Source of the DNA: Hoplostethus atlanticus | Lineage: Eukaryota > Chordata > Actinopteri > Trachichthyiformes > Trachichthyidae | Direction of reading: 5' to 3' | DNA length: 64,000 nt | Assembly: GCA_034670405.1 (NCBI GenBank) | Contig: JAXDDX010000004.1 | Location: 6,919,001 to 6,983,000 of the forward strand | Shown: positions 47,217 through 59,293 of the stretch, piece after piece | Numbering within the stretch: the first letter of the stretch is position 1 | How the letters are laid out: each line of letters opens with the position of its first letter | Position numbers and translations under genes: made by a program | The notes under the pieces: model-generated | The model's database searches: none | Told to the model about the DNA's origin: nothing | The model's input: the letters and a program-made list of their open reading frames with translations, nothing else

Positions 47217-49059
47217 AGGCATCAGGACAGCGCTGCACCTAAAGGGCACCAGAAATCCTCCAAGAATATTCTCTCCAGCCTAATCTCATAATAAATTGAT
47301 CCCTATTTCCTATCTTTGCAAGCTGTTGCTACAATTTTACAACCATAGGGCACGGTATAATGGTTAAGTCATTTTCATAATTGATATGGTGCCTGCAAAC
47401 TAATTGAGGGACTAATTAGAGTAGACCAGCAAAATTTCAGTCTGGCCACACACTTTGAAATGCCCTATTAACTTTCTATCTTTAACTGGCGATAGCTATG
47501 ACTCATTATGTTAATCTATACCTAATTTTACAATTATGAAACTCCGCCTGGAGCTGATGGAGAACCCACAGCATTTTCACTGCAATCGTGGCAGGTTTTC
47601 AAAACATGAAGTAATAAAAACACTCATTGCAATCCACTCCCACACATTGCTGTTATGTAATAATTTGTTATTATCCATTTAGAAAAAAACAATTAATTTA
47701 CAAAAAGATGGTTGATGTAAAAATGCTTCATTATATGCCTTGTTGATGGTTATTGTTATTGTCAGTTTCATCCTCACAAGGCCCAGTAGACAGCACCTTC
47801 TCCTCCCTCCTGTGAGGATGCCCTTATGTCAAATTGAGATTTTTACTTTTACTGGATGTCTTTGAACTACCCGGCTTGTGATGGAACCTCTGCAGACGAA
47901 GGAGCCACATTGGTGCACTCTTTCTGTGACATTCTAGTACTTTTATAGGTCAAGTTGGATGGTATCTGATTCGAGACACAAGCAGAACCTTTTATCTATG
48001 TGGAAAAGCTGGCCTTTCTGTCAACCTCTGTCAACCAGCCGCCTGTATTCCCCAGATTAGCTGAGGCAGCTGGCTCATTTTCTGACCTGAGCAATTCGCC
48101 AGTAGAGAGGAACTGAGTTCAGGCTAAAAGAGAGAGAGAGAAAAGACAGCGTGGAGATAGATGGAAGTGCAGAACAGAGGAGTTAGATGAATGACTGACT
48201 GACTGACAGACTGAGAGGGCCTTAATTTCAAAAACATGTTTTCCCACAGGACTTTATCTCTAATGCGGATAATGTGTATCAAAGCAAGATAAACACACCA
48301 GGGGAAAATTGGGGTGCTCCTTAAAGGCCACCATTGTAATCAACTTTTTTCCTGCCTTCTCATGATAATAATGATAAAATAGAGGGCTCTTGTGAACCAA
48401 ATGAACCAATAGAAAATGCTGATTTAGTGAAAGAACACACAGGACAATTCCCTAGAAACTCTCACAAAACTGGCGTCAGACGGGAAACACTCCTCAAGCT
48501 CTTGATTAATCTCTTCACATATGAGAAGTGGAGAGAGGAACTTGACCGAACTCTTTATTGATGTCACTAATTCTCATTTACATTGCTGAAAGAGTATCAA
48601 CCATCTTCTTATTCAGTCTTCTTTCTCTCTCCCTCTCTTTTACTCATCCTTTTAAGCTACCGACAGCTGCAGCTGTGAGAGGCCTTTTCATCCCTCTCTC
48701 CTTTCCGTCTTTCGCCTGATAGAGAAAGGGAGGTGTAAAAGGGAAAAGAGAGGTCTGACCCCTACACAGGGGGGATTCATGTTGTTGACGACCATGGTGT
48801 TTGAAGTCGCTGTGCATCTCATCCTGGATTATAAGACTGATCCCTTCTGCCGCAAAAGATCCCTTTTGCTATAGGAAACTGACCTCCTGAACCGAAAGCA
48901 CTTCAGCATGCAAAGCAACACCCACAGACCAGTGTCAATCCCTTCTAGCAGAGCTAGTTACCGATGAGAGCAGGTACAGTAGAAGTTACCTTACAAAGAG
49001 TTTACTCTGAACCTTTAAATAATGCACAGTTCAGTAGCTGGGCCTTTTCAGACAGGTAG

Positions 49060-49102
<43 letters not shown>

Positions 49103-50011
49103 ATGTGTGTGTGTGCATCTGTGTCTGTCCATGCATGTGTGCTTGGGAGTGCAGGAGCCATTATAACAGCAGGTGAAACCAAATAAATCTATTCTAGACA
49201 AGATATCCAAGGACGTTGTAGCGTACCTGCTTTTCAAAAATACATCAAACGCCGAACTTCTTTGACACTGTTGTTGAAATGATTCCAGTTGTTCCTACTG
49301 ATGATGAGGAGGCCAAAGAAGGTAAAATTTGAATAAAGCCCAAAAGAAAAAACCCTTTCTCACCAACCTGTTGAAGGACAAACAGCTTGCTAACAACAAG
49401 GTTATGTTTTGCTTTATTTTTCTTTTAACTTCGATTTTTTTTTCACTGCAAAGGGTTAATGGTGAGATACAGGTCTGCTGAGGAGGAAGGCCAACCGGCT
49501 AGCATGACACTCTTCAGTTGTTAAAGCAGTGCAGTTTGCTTTGTATTTGCTCTTTAATTGCATTGTATGTGCAAGCATTGCCTCTGTAGTGACCACATAA
49601 ATGTAAAGTAAAGCATTGTCTCATATGTTCTTTTATATTGTAATGATGTGGTATGATGCAAGTGTATTTGTGTGTATGTTCACTTGTATCACTAGGTTTA
49701 AAGCCTCATACAGAATAGTGCTTAGGCAGTGATTTTTATATGCATCGTGTGTGCCTGTATGGATGCACTTGGGGGGTTCACACTGCACTTGGCTTAGTTC
49801 CTTTTAATGTTTGACAGCTATCTGACATACAGAACTCTCACAGGCTTTTTCTTCATTCCTATAATCTCTGACATGCCTTAGTTGTGAGCCCTGGGAGAGA
49901 TATCTGCAGTAAGATATAAACTCGATCTCAGATCAGAGCTCAGGGGGAGAAGCTAAACTCTCAACTTCCATCATGAAGATTTTAACATCAAGGATTCAGC
50001 CAAAGGAGGTA
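47217..50011. other. Intergenic between the two duplicated blocks
   Basis: No htr1d-like coding sequence is present here, although both sides carry copies of its 3' flank. A TG microsatellite lies at about 49061-49102. CT-rich and GA-rich patches occur at 48125-48145 and 48620-48650. Confidence 0.5.
49061..49115. repeat. TG-rich microsatellite
   Basis: TG units with a CG and a CATG interruption. Confidence 0.95.
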
Positions 50012-50345
50012 AGGTAAGGAGGTATTGTATGTATTCATGCTTTTCACCACAGTTATTAGAGAGACTGAATTCGAAACAGCATTCCCACTCCGCCTCTGAA
50101 TAAAAAGGAAACCCCAGTGCCATGGCAACAAATAGATTCTTCCAAAAATGTCATGAGATGACTGAGATACTCAATTAAGAAGGACCGGGTATGGGTACAT
50201 GTGCAGTGCCCTTGCTACTGAGAGCAAATTGAGGACAATTAACTTTGAGGGATTTTTTTTTTCATGTGAATTCTTGTGAAAACATGTTCATTGGCAGGTC
50301 ATTTTGACAGGTCCTCTTCTGACCGTTGTTCTTCCACTATTGAGA
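50012..50345 (+). repeat. Duplicated block B (copy 2, direct)
   Basis: Same orientation as 37167-37490 and nearly identical over a core of about 190 bp, including the AATAAA. It has one extra segment (about 50241-50280) relative to copy 1. Confidence 0.92.
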
Positions 50346-50388
50346 TATTTATGTTGACACTTATTCGTGACAACCATGAGGTTATGGT

Positions 50389-50447
50389 GGTGTGTGTGTG
50401 TGTGTGTGTGTGTGTGTCTGTGTGTGTGAGTGTGTGATTTTCAAATC
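50389..50447. repeat. TG-rich microsatellite
   Basis: TG units interrupted by TCTG and GAG. Confidence 0.95.
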
Positions 50448-50449
50448 TT

Positions 50450-53400
50450 TTTGATGTTTGAGAAGCAGATAAAAAAAACAAAGGCTTTTCCTAAGTGCCT
50501 AGTGACCTCCCTATCTAAACTAGAGGAAACGTGTTAGCAGTGGATTCTGGAAGAGAAAGATGAGAGAAACAGAGATGATGGCTTCTCTCAAAAAATAAAA
50601 AATCTAGTAAGGGGTTTGGCCCAGATCTAATAAATAATAACCCCGTTGGAATAAACATCAATTTGTAATTTCTCTAAATAATTACAATGTTATGGTATTT
50701 TCTGACTGTGGGAAAATGCCATCCATATAATCTGTCAACTGCAAAACGTTGCTCTTTGGGGGGATGAATATTCAGGCCTTTGTGGTTTCTCAAGAACTTT
50801 CTAATTTGTTGCTTATCCTCTTCTATCTACTAGTGAGGAAAATCAGCTTGCTTTCTAACAAAAATCGAATCTCGTGTAGTCGTGTGCCTGGAAACTAATG
50901 ATCTGTCTGCAACTTTTTTATGGATTAAACCCCCAATGCAGGATTCTTTAAAATATATAATTTATGGACTTTAGACCAATATATCAGTTATACTGGGCCA
51001 ATATTGACCTTTTATTAAGTATCTGGATATCAACCATGTCGTCATGTCCGAAGCCACATAAAAACTGTCCGCAAAACCTGCAATTAAATTTTATTTTATT
51101 TTTTGTTCATTCATTTCATTGTCCAATTTTTTTTTTTTTTTATAAATATATAAATCCAGTGAGAGAGTTTTAATCCAATGATGGTCTAAATGGTCTAATT
51201 TCAGAGGCATTTCCACCCTGCCAAGGATGAAATTCAGGGGGAAACACATAAGACTAATTTTTGGGCATAAAAATGGTCAAGCTTGAGATACTTTGAGGGA
51301 TAAACTTAAAGATATTGAATATAATATATTTTTGAAGAGTAGGACTTATTGGGTCCATTTTGCTCTAAACACAACCCACGCTTTTACTTCAAAATACATT
51401 TACAACTTGACAGCCATCACATTCTGTCAATCCTGGTATGAGGAGCTCAGTGAATCACTTCGACTGAATCACTTCAAATCACTTTCTGTATGCTGAAATA
51501 AATAACAAAGCCAAGATGCTGGCGCCAAAGGGGATATATGATCTGATTTAGGAATGGCCTTTATTTGCCACAGCCAGACAGGGGTGAGCATGGTAGCATG
51601 AGTCTATTGAAACCAAGTCAATAGCCATTATGTCTGCTTCAGACCTGAATGGTTGGCGTAATTGTTCTTAATGAAGTTCAGGATGAGAAGTGACTTGTCT
51701 CACATCTACCATAATGATGGATAGTGGATGGAACATAAAAAGTTTCACACTAAGGATCTTTCCTTCATACTTTCTCTGAAGGCAACTATCCAAAAATGAA
51801 AAAAAGATGAATGAATCATTGTGCGGGTCTCTTTTGTCTTTTTGCTGTTGTTGTTTTTTGTTTTGTTGGGGGAGTGCAGGGCATTATTGGAACGGGTTCA
51901 CATCCACATTACAATCTTTTATCTATATAAATCAGATGGGCACAATGTTGTTGAGTCCTCTGAACTGACAGCTTAGAATGTGAGTTCGCAATACAGCATA
52001 GTTCATGCAATCCCAAAAGAAATATATTCTTGTCAAATAGTGATGAACACTGAATATCAAATATATCAACTACCTTTAAAATTATTTCACTAAACAGCTG
52101 ATGAACATTTAAACAATTTTCTAAAATTCAAAAAAACAAAAATATCACAAATATTTTTATTACAGTGTTTTTTTCTATGTTGTGATTAAACATTTTGTTT
52201 TTGTCATATATTTGTGATATATAGTACAGAGTACAGTATAGAGTGTTGTCTCCATCATTGCCAAAGTAAGAAATATTCATGAATATGTCGTTTAATTTCA
52301 GAATGAAGCCTTGGGAACAGCACCATTATTTTTTTCTGAACAGGAAATGTACCATCAGAAGTATAGTCAACCTAAATAATTTTAAGTTGAATGATATACA
52401 TTATCTGAAAGAACACTATGTCTGCAAGAGGCAGAAACCAGACTGCAGTGCAAATGTCTGATGTCAAGAGCAGCCCAGGGAAGAGCCCGTCTGGGGAGCA
52501 CAACACCCTGGGCACCAGAAAAGAGTACTACTACTGACAGAGCCAGTGGTGCACTGGTGCCGAGTGCACTTCCTCTGGTCTTGTCTCCGAGACTGAATGA
52601 TGTAAGTTGACCTTGAGAGGCAATTGAGGACCACAACTCACACTGTTTATACTCTCAAACTCAAACTCTGAGACAAGACATCATCCTGGTATCAAATGCA
52701 GCCAGGATATATGTGTGCCTGAAAATTCCAGTACTTTAGTGGTGCTGTAGCAGAATTCAGCTATCCAACGGCCAGTGGATCCACTTCCACTTTGTACAGC
52801 CAACTTCGATGGAGGCTTGTCTACGCGTTGCTTCAGGTGGTGCACAACCTCCCGCACAACTCTCAGGGTCTTTGTCAATATTAATTCTTGTGCATTCTAT
52901 CTAACGGCCAAAGTACAATTCAAAAAACTAAAGAAGAGAACAGATAAGGATCCCAGAAGTTTACTAGCCAACCGAGGATGTATGGGAAGGTGACTTGGCC
53001 GAACAAGGGAAGCCCCATGCAGTTGAAACAGCTGAAAAATGAACACCTCTGTATCTCAACTGTTCATGCTACGTCAAGCACACAGCCCATCTCCAACTGG
53101 AAAGATGTGGTCTCTGTTCTCATGTTCTTTTTCTCCCCAGGACAACTTTGGAAGAACACAAGTACTGGACTTGGTGATAATCATTTATAGTCATTATGAA
53201 AACATGGAAAATCACAAATCCATACAGTTCTATAGAAGTTTTCTTTTTTATTTCATCTGCACCTTAAACCTTTATGTCATTTTTATCAGGAAATAAATAA
53301 TATATAATTGCTTGGCTATAAATGTTTAAATGTAAAGCTCTGTGCGAAGTGTGCAAATACGTCTTTCCATTTCTCATGGCCCAAGATCAAATCAATAAAC

Positions 53401-55640
53401 ATAAGATCAATACCACCAGAATGGACTCATTCAAGATCATTCCTCACATTCTGTCTTCTATTTAAACCCTGAACAATGCAGTACTTCACTGCACACTACA
53501 TTTGTCTCTAAATCAATCTGACAACCAGTGACAGTGGGACGCACTCAAAACGCAGGCAGGTAAACCGGCAGGCATGCGAGTGTGTGCTTGTGTGTGAGTG
53601 AGTGAGTGAGCACCATTTTCTGTTGCATTGCAATCAATACAGATTTGTGTGTGATCATTGGTGATCTTGCACTCGTGACACAACACGGTGATTACAGTCC
53701 AAGCTTGCATCAAGAAATGTTGTCTTTTTTCTCTCTCTAGCCATCTACTTATATTATAACAGGCCCTCCATTTATTCATTTCTCTCTCTCTGTCTTTCCC
53801 CCCTCCCCCCCTTTTTTTCTATTCCTCTCTCTTGCCTCTCGTGGAAAGGTAAACAAGCTTCTGTTGAGCGCCTCCACTCATCACCCCCACTGGCCTGACA
53901 GCTTGCTCATAAAACAAGCTGGTATTGTGACGACTCACACACTTCACTAACTGCGCTACACGGTGTTGGTGCACAGGTTTTGTAGTTGTAGTCAATTCTT
54001 GTAGCAGTAAAGGTTGAAGGATGATTTCAGACAGCTAAAATCAATCCAAGGTAATGAAGAGTCGGAAAAGACAAAAGAAATATTTGAGAAAGATTATTCC
54101 CGGCCTAATATCTATCTATGACAAAATATTTGATTCATTTATTGGACGATGGTGTGGACGCAAATCCTCCCTCACGTCTTTGATATTCTTCATTACACAA
54201 GCTGGCCGTGGCATACTAGTTCCTTTATTGCATTTCTTTTGTGAAGATAGGACATATTGTGCTGCCTCACAGTCAGTCATCCCACCCACCTTTACACACA
54301 CACACACACACAGACACACACAAAACCTTTTTTTCAGTATTGTTGCATTCACCCCTGTTGGTGAGACAGGAAATGAAGGAAGCCGTATCACCCTGTAATA
54401 ACAGGAGTTGATGATGAGCCTCTGACCAAGGAAAGGGGGAGAGATGGAAACACAATGACTCAGAGGAACAGAACTCAACCTAGGCACCAATGTACTGTAT
54501 CGACACCCAGAATAGCAAACAATCCTACACTGTGTATGTAGCCCACACTGTATTAAGTGCTCCTGTCAATCTGCACTTTCTTCTCCTATCACTCATGATG
54601 ACAAGTATCCTTTAGGTTAAGCTGTCTGTACATTAAATAAGAGTACAGCATTTTCTTCAACCCACAGAAGGGGGTGCACAAAAGGTGTACAATTAGCATT
54701 AAAACCCAAGGGCAGGTAAATGAACCTGAATGTTTAATCGTCTCAATTGATGTGGTTTCGTCATTGAATAATTAATCGGGGGTGGGACGATGTGATTGTC
54801 ACTACGCCTGTCAAGAACATTTGTGTTTTGTCTCTGTAGTCTCATCTGTCAATGAACACCTCAAACCCGCCTGCCCTGTACACAGTACACTCACATTCTA
54901 TTATTGGTTTAATTGATTGTTGGTATTTTAGCTTACAAATAAAGAAAACGACCATAACATCAAACAAAAAAAACAATTCTTACATTACATTTGACTCAAA
55001 TGTAAGAGGTAACAATTCCCTCTTGTAGCCTTCTATCACCACATTTAAAGGATGGAACACGCTAATCAGTATAGATGAAGATTACAGCGATGGCAAGTTA
55101 AAATGCATACAACACTGCCACCCTATGGACACAGCCGTGTATTACAACAATCGATGCTACAGATGGAGTGGAAGGCAAGACTTCCCAGTAACGCCAATGC
55201 TGAAATTCACATTCTCTGTGTTTTCGTACTTAACTTTTCATGTGTTTAGACAATAAATACAACATCTTCGTCTTGTCCTCTATCACCTATTTTGTTGATA
55301 TTGTTGAGAAGTAAATGAATGACCATTAAAATCCACAACAGCTTGGAAATGCTCTGTTCTGGGGACATTTGAGAGAACCTTCACATTCCTCTTCATGGAT
55401 GACAAATGGGCATGCCCCTTTCAATGAAAATAATGTGAGCATGTATCAGCCAGGTAAACTATACCTGGGGCTATGAAACTTTGTCATGGTGTTTTCAAAA
55501 TTGTTTTGTACAAATCAAGTCTTTTACTTTTTGAGCAGTATAAAATTAATAAAATGAAGTAAATTAATTGTATTATCGTAAAATTTAACTTATAGATTTA
55601 TATCTGCAGTAAGTCTGCAATTCAGTTATGTATGGTGATA
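50450..55640. other. Intergenic, one GC-richer patch, otherwise nothing recognised
   Basis: Mostly AT-rich. A mixed-composition patch at about 52430-53160 has open stretches in several frames, for example MSDVKSSPGKSPSGEHNTLG at 52461 ending after about 27 codons. It could be a decayed retrocopy, but I recognise no parent. CA repeat at 54293-54322; C/T-rich run near 53780-53830. Confidence 0.4.
54293..54322. repeat. (CA)n microsatellite
   Basis: CA units with one CAGA interruption. Confidence 0.95.
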
Positions 55641-55649
55641 TATATGAAA

Positions 55650-55740
55650 GATATATATAATGATCGTGACACAACATGTACCATGGCATTTTATAATATT
55701 GGTGAATTACATTGTTGTATCAGCAGTGCTACTGTGACAG
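55650..55740 (+). repeat. Dispersed repeat copy 2, left half
   Basis: Matches 12540-12620: 'aatgat.gt.acacaaca', 'ggcattttataat', 'acattgttg.at'. It is interrupted at 55740 by an insertion. Confidence 0.65.
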
Positions 55741-56620
55741 GCATTGTGATGGGTGCTAATTCTGTAACCTAAGTCTGGGTTATCAGGAACAGGCGCTTTC
55801 ATCCGATTCATGGTCTTATACTTGTCTTGACAAAGATTGCCAGTATCGGGTTACTCCAGATTGGGTAACTCTGCCCATTCCCCAGCACCATTTCACTGCC
55901 CATGACTCTCCATGGCCTGTCAGGATCAAATAGTGTCGGCCCCCTCCCACCTCTCTATCAATTTCAGGCACAGTCCATGTTTCCACCAGGGGTTATACAC
56001 CCACACTTTGGCCCCAGGCTCAAACGGCTGCCCCCTACAGCAGGTATCATGGGCCCTTTTCTGATGCTGAACTGCCTCAGTCAAGTGCCTCCCAGGAATA
56101 TGGGCTCTCTGGTGGCGGGGTCACTCGGCCAGCATGGGGGATGGCAGTGGCGGTAGTGATAGAGACAGCGGCATCTTGGGTAGCTGTGAGCTCACCCACA
56201 TTGGTCATAGCAACTGTGAAATCTGCATTGGTGGTTATCCCGCTTGTGTAGGGCATGCTGGCGGTGGACTCAGGTGTTGGTCTTGTATGGTGTTGATTCC
56301 ACCGGCATTAGTCCCAGCATTGTCTTGATCAGCGGCAAGCTTGAGATGGTAATGGTGCCATCTTGTGGCCGACTGGCAGTCACCGAGAGCAGCTCATTCA
56401 TAACAGTGGGCACCGCCTCAACCATCACACTATCGAGTCTCTCAACTTATTGGGCTCCCACAAAATTCATCAGGGTTATGCACAAAAAGCACTGAACTAA
56501 ACATTTAACTATCACATTAATACAAACTGTAACCATTTAACTTAATTAAGAAAAGCAATACATTTTCAACCATTTGGTGCCCAAATGCACTATGGGTAAC
56601 TTTGCCTAGTCCCTAGAACC
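55741..56620. mobile_element. Candidate 880 bp insertion splitting a repeat
   Basis: The block between the two repeat halves is GC-richer than its surroundings and is flanked by the same heptamer GTGACAG (55734-55740 and 56621-56627), as expected of a target-site duplication. It holds no convincing transposase or reverse-transcriptase frame. The longest frame (55902-56156) is proline- and glycine-rich and unrecognised. No clear terminal inverted repeats were seen. The class is unknown. Confidence 0.45.
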
Positions 56621-56800
56621 GTGACAGTATTACACTATGTTTGGTAACGTTACTGCATTCTCCATAGAAGAGATCAAGGCAGATGAACAACTGGTGAGCC
56701 AGAGAGCTGAGATCACATTCAAATAAATTGACATTTAATAGGATTATAGGCCATCGCCACAAATTTGTTGCAGTACAGAATCTGTACTTGTACATGCAGT
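56621..56800 (+). repeat. Dispersed repeat copy 2, right half
   Basis: Matches 12725-12890: 'attctccatagaag', 'atcacattcaaataaa' and 'gtacagaatctgtacttg' appear in the same order and spacing. Confidence 0.7.
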
Positions 56801-57359
56801 TGTCTGACAACAGAAACACAAAAATATGTCAACACAAACCACAAATCCACAAGAAAACAACATCAGAGACAGAACAGAGACAACAGAGAAATGATGAAAG
56901 AATAGAAACAAAGAGCTGGAGGCAGACAGAAAAACATTACATTACATTAAACAAATATTTTATAAGATCACAGCTTATTATTTGAGGTAGAAATAGAGAC
57001 AATGTATTGTTCACATCCTTTGATAAAAACTATGAAAATATATATTTGATATTGGATTGGATGTGGAATTTAGCCATCTCATCTCTTGGACTAAAGTTGG
57101 CGAAACCATAAAGTACATTTTCCCACCTAGAGGGTAAATAATTATATAAATTATCAAGTATAAACTATAACAGATATCTTGTTATAGTCTTTCACATAAG
57201 TGCACTTCCGAAATAAATGTAAAACAGTTCCAGGTACTGTACTGGAAGTTGAACTCCACTTTGTTTCTACGTAGAGCACCTAGCAAATGTATAAAAGATA
57301 CAACACTGCCCTCCTGTGGCCATGAGTACACACTGCAACCAGTAATTGACACACAGCTG
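56801..57359. other. Intergenic, nothing recognised
   Basis: AT-rich sequence leading up to the ppp2r5d-like promoter; a 'gatacaacactgccctcctg' phrase near 57297 resembles one at 55107 and is probably a small repeat fragment. Confidence 0.4.
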
Positions 57360-57649
57360 TCGCCTAGTAATTGGAAGGATACCGCGGGTACCAGAAAGTG
57401 CAGCCGCGGCAGCAGTAAGTTGCTCACAGCGAACACAATCGCTATTTTCTTCAGTAAGGAACGGTGTCTCTTTTATCAAATCGTAGGTTATGATGTACAG
57501 CCACCAGGGAACGGATGAGATCGTCTGGAAGCTCAGCATAAGGAACTCTGTCACATGGTGTGGATGGTGAGTCGTGAAGCCCACAGCAGTAGCAGACGTG
57601 ACCGTGGTTCCTCTGACACCTACTGACACTGGGGGGGTCCCATCTCAGT
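57360..57649 (+). promoter_or_regulatory. ppp2r5d: ppp2r5d-like promoter and 5' UTR
   Basis: GC content and CpG density rise just ahead of the first coding exon (ccgcgggtacc, gcagccgcggcagcag, cgaacacaatcgc), with no TATA box close by, as in many housekeeping promoters. The transcription start cannot be placed from sequence alone. The stretch up to the ATG at 57650 includes the 5' UTR. Confidence 0.5.
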
Positions 57650-57676
57650 ATGCCTCATAAGAGCAAAAAAGAAAAG
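57650..57676 (+). CDS. ppp2r5d: ppp2r5d-like coding exon 1
   Basis: ATG plus eight codons (MPHKSKKEK), followed by donor GTAATG. Ends in phase 0. Confidence 0.8.
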
Positions 57677-59258
57677 GTAATGTGGCTTTCAATGCTACTT
57701 CGTGAACTATTAGCATAATATATAGCTGTTTTTTGTTGGAATGATTTTTTGATTTCTTATTGTTCAGGAATCCTCCAAGTCTGCAAAATCAAACAAATCT
57801 GGAAATAAAAACGGGCCTGCAAATGACCAAGAGGTAAGAATTTTTGAGCTTGACATTTTACTGTCTAGAAGTGCAGCACAGACTAGGCTTACCAACCCAT
57901 ATCAATGCAGTAATACATTTCAGAAATACACTATATAAATATTAGAGCAAAACTATAAACTATAGCCTACTGTACTGTAATATTCTTTTATAGGAGTATA
58001 ATAGAGATACCATTGGAGATTTTTAAAAATGCCATAAAGTATGATATGGTCACTATAAACTAACTGTCGAGTATCAACAACAACACACAAGTTCATATGT
58101 TATAGGCATATAGTGAGTTTTCTTTAGCGCACTAGCCTACATAATAAAAATAGTAGTAGAATTAGCCTTATAGTAGAATTGCCCTTAAATCATTTTCAAT
58201 AAAATCAAATTCAATAATTTAACAGTAAATATAAAGCTAAGCCTTGTCTCCCCTTCTGAAACATACAGTACTTTATTAAGGTGACAAAGGGTGACTGGCC
58301 CATTGCTCTATGACAAGTTTGTGCAAATGCTTGTCAGTAGGTCACCACATTAGATATCTTCTTCTTCCATTAAAGTCGCCCGGTAAGGAAGCTGCATGGG
58401 AATCACAAGTACTGGCCTCTTAAGTCTCGAACACACAGTGAGCAGCATAGCAGTGAGTTGGTTTTCTAAGAGCAGAACAATATGCTATATGTGAAATGTG
58501 GGCTAGGTTGGTTGTGTGACTTTACAACATGGCTTATGACTTATTTTTTTCTGAACATAACTTGGGTGCCTCCACTATCTTAGTTTTCTATACAGCCTGT
58601 GTGGTTTCTGAGTATAATACTGTGCATTGTTGGTTCTATTTTAGCGCTCAGTATTTGTGACGTGCATCACATCTTCGGTGATGACGTGCACCGTATATTA
58701 AGATTGAAAGAGACTGATTGGGTTGACTCCCATAGACAGTTTTATCAGCTCTATCTGTTGTCAATTATTCTGTCCACTGAAGGCCACACAACCTGTCAAC
58801 AGATGAAGTACAGTACACCGCCAGCTGCGATCAGGTTTCCTCAACGGGAATCACCTGATCTGATTCGGAAAGGAATGTGACCCTTAACAACCCCACACCC
58901 CCCACACTCCTCTTCGCTAATCTTGCTGAACTTGTTGAGTGTCAAGTGAGGTTTTCTGTGTGGGGAGCTTCATTCTTGGTGTATTCTTTGTGTATTCTGT
59001 CTGTAAAAAGGCAGTAAGTGTGTTGCTGAACTTTCTGTTTGGCCAGGCCAAGTTGGCCATAGGAACAAAGTGAGGGGTTCGTACAGACCCTGTAGCAATG
59101 CTGAAAGAGATGGTCTCTCTGCACACCTTTGGGTGGAGTGCATGTACTTTTCTCTCAGCAATGATATTGTCTCATTTATGAATGGGGGCTGCACAATGCA
59201 CGGTGGGAGAAGAGGTTCAGACTGTTGATTGTACCTGTCAGAGATGCTAGCACTGTAA

Positions 59259-59293
<35 letters not shown>

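Noticed and set aside
58830-58865. Small hairpin (GATCAGGT...ACCTGATC)
   Set aside because: Eight-base arms are expected by chance in 64 kb.
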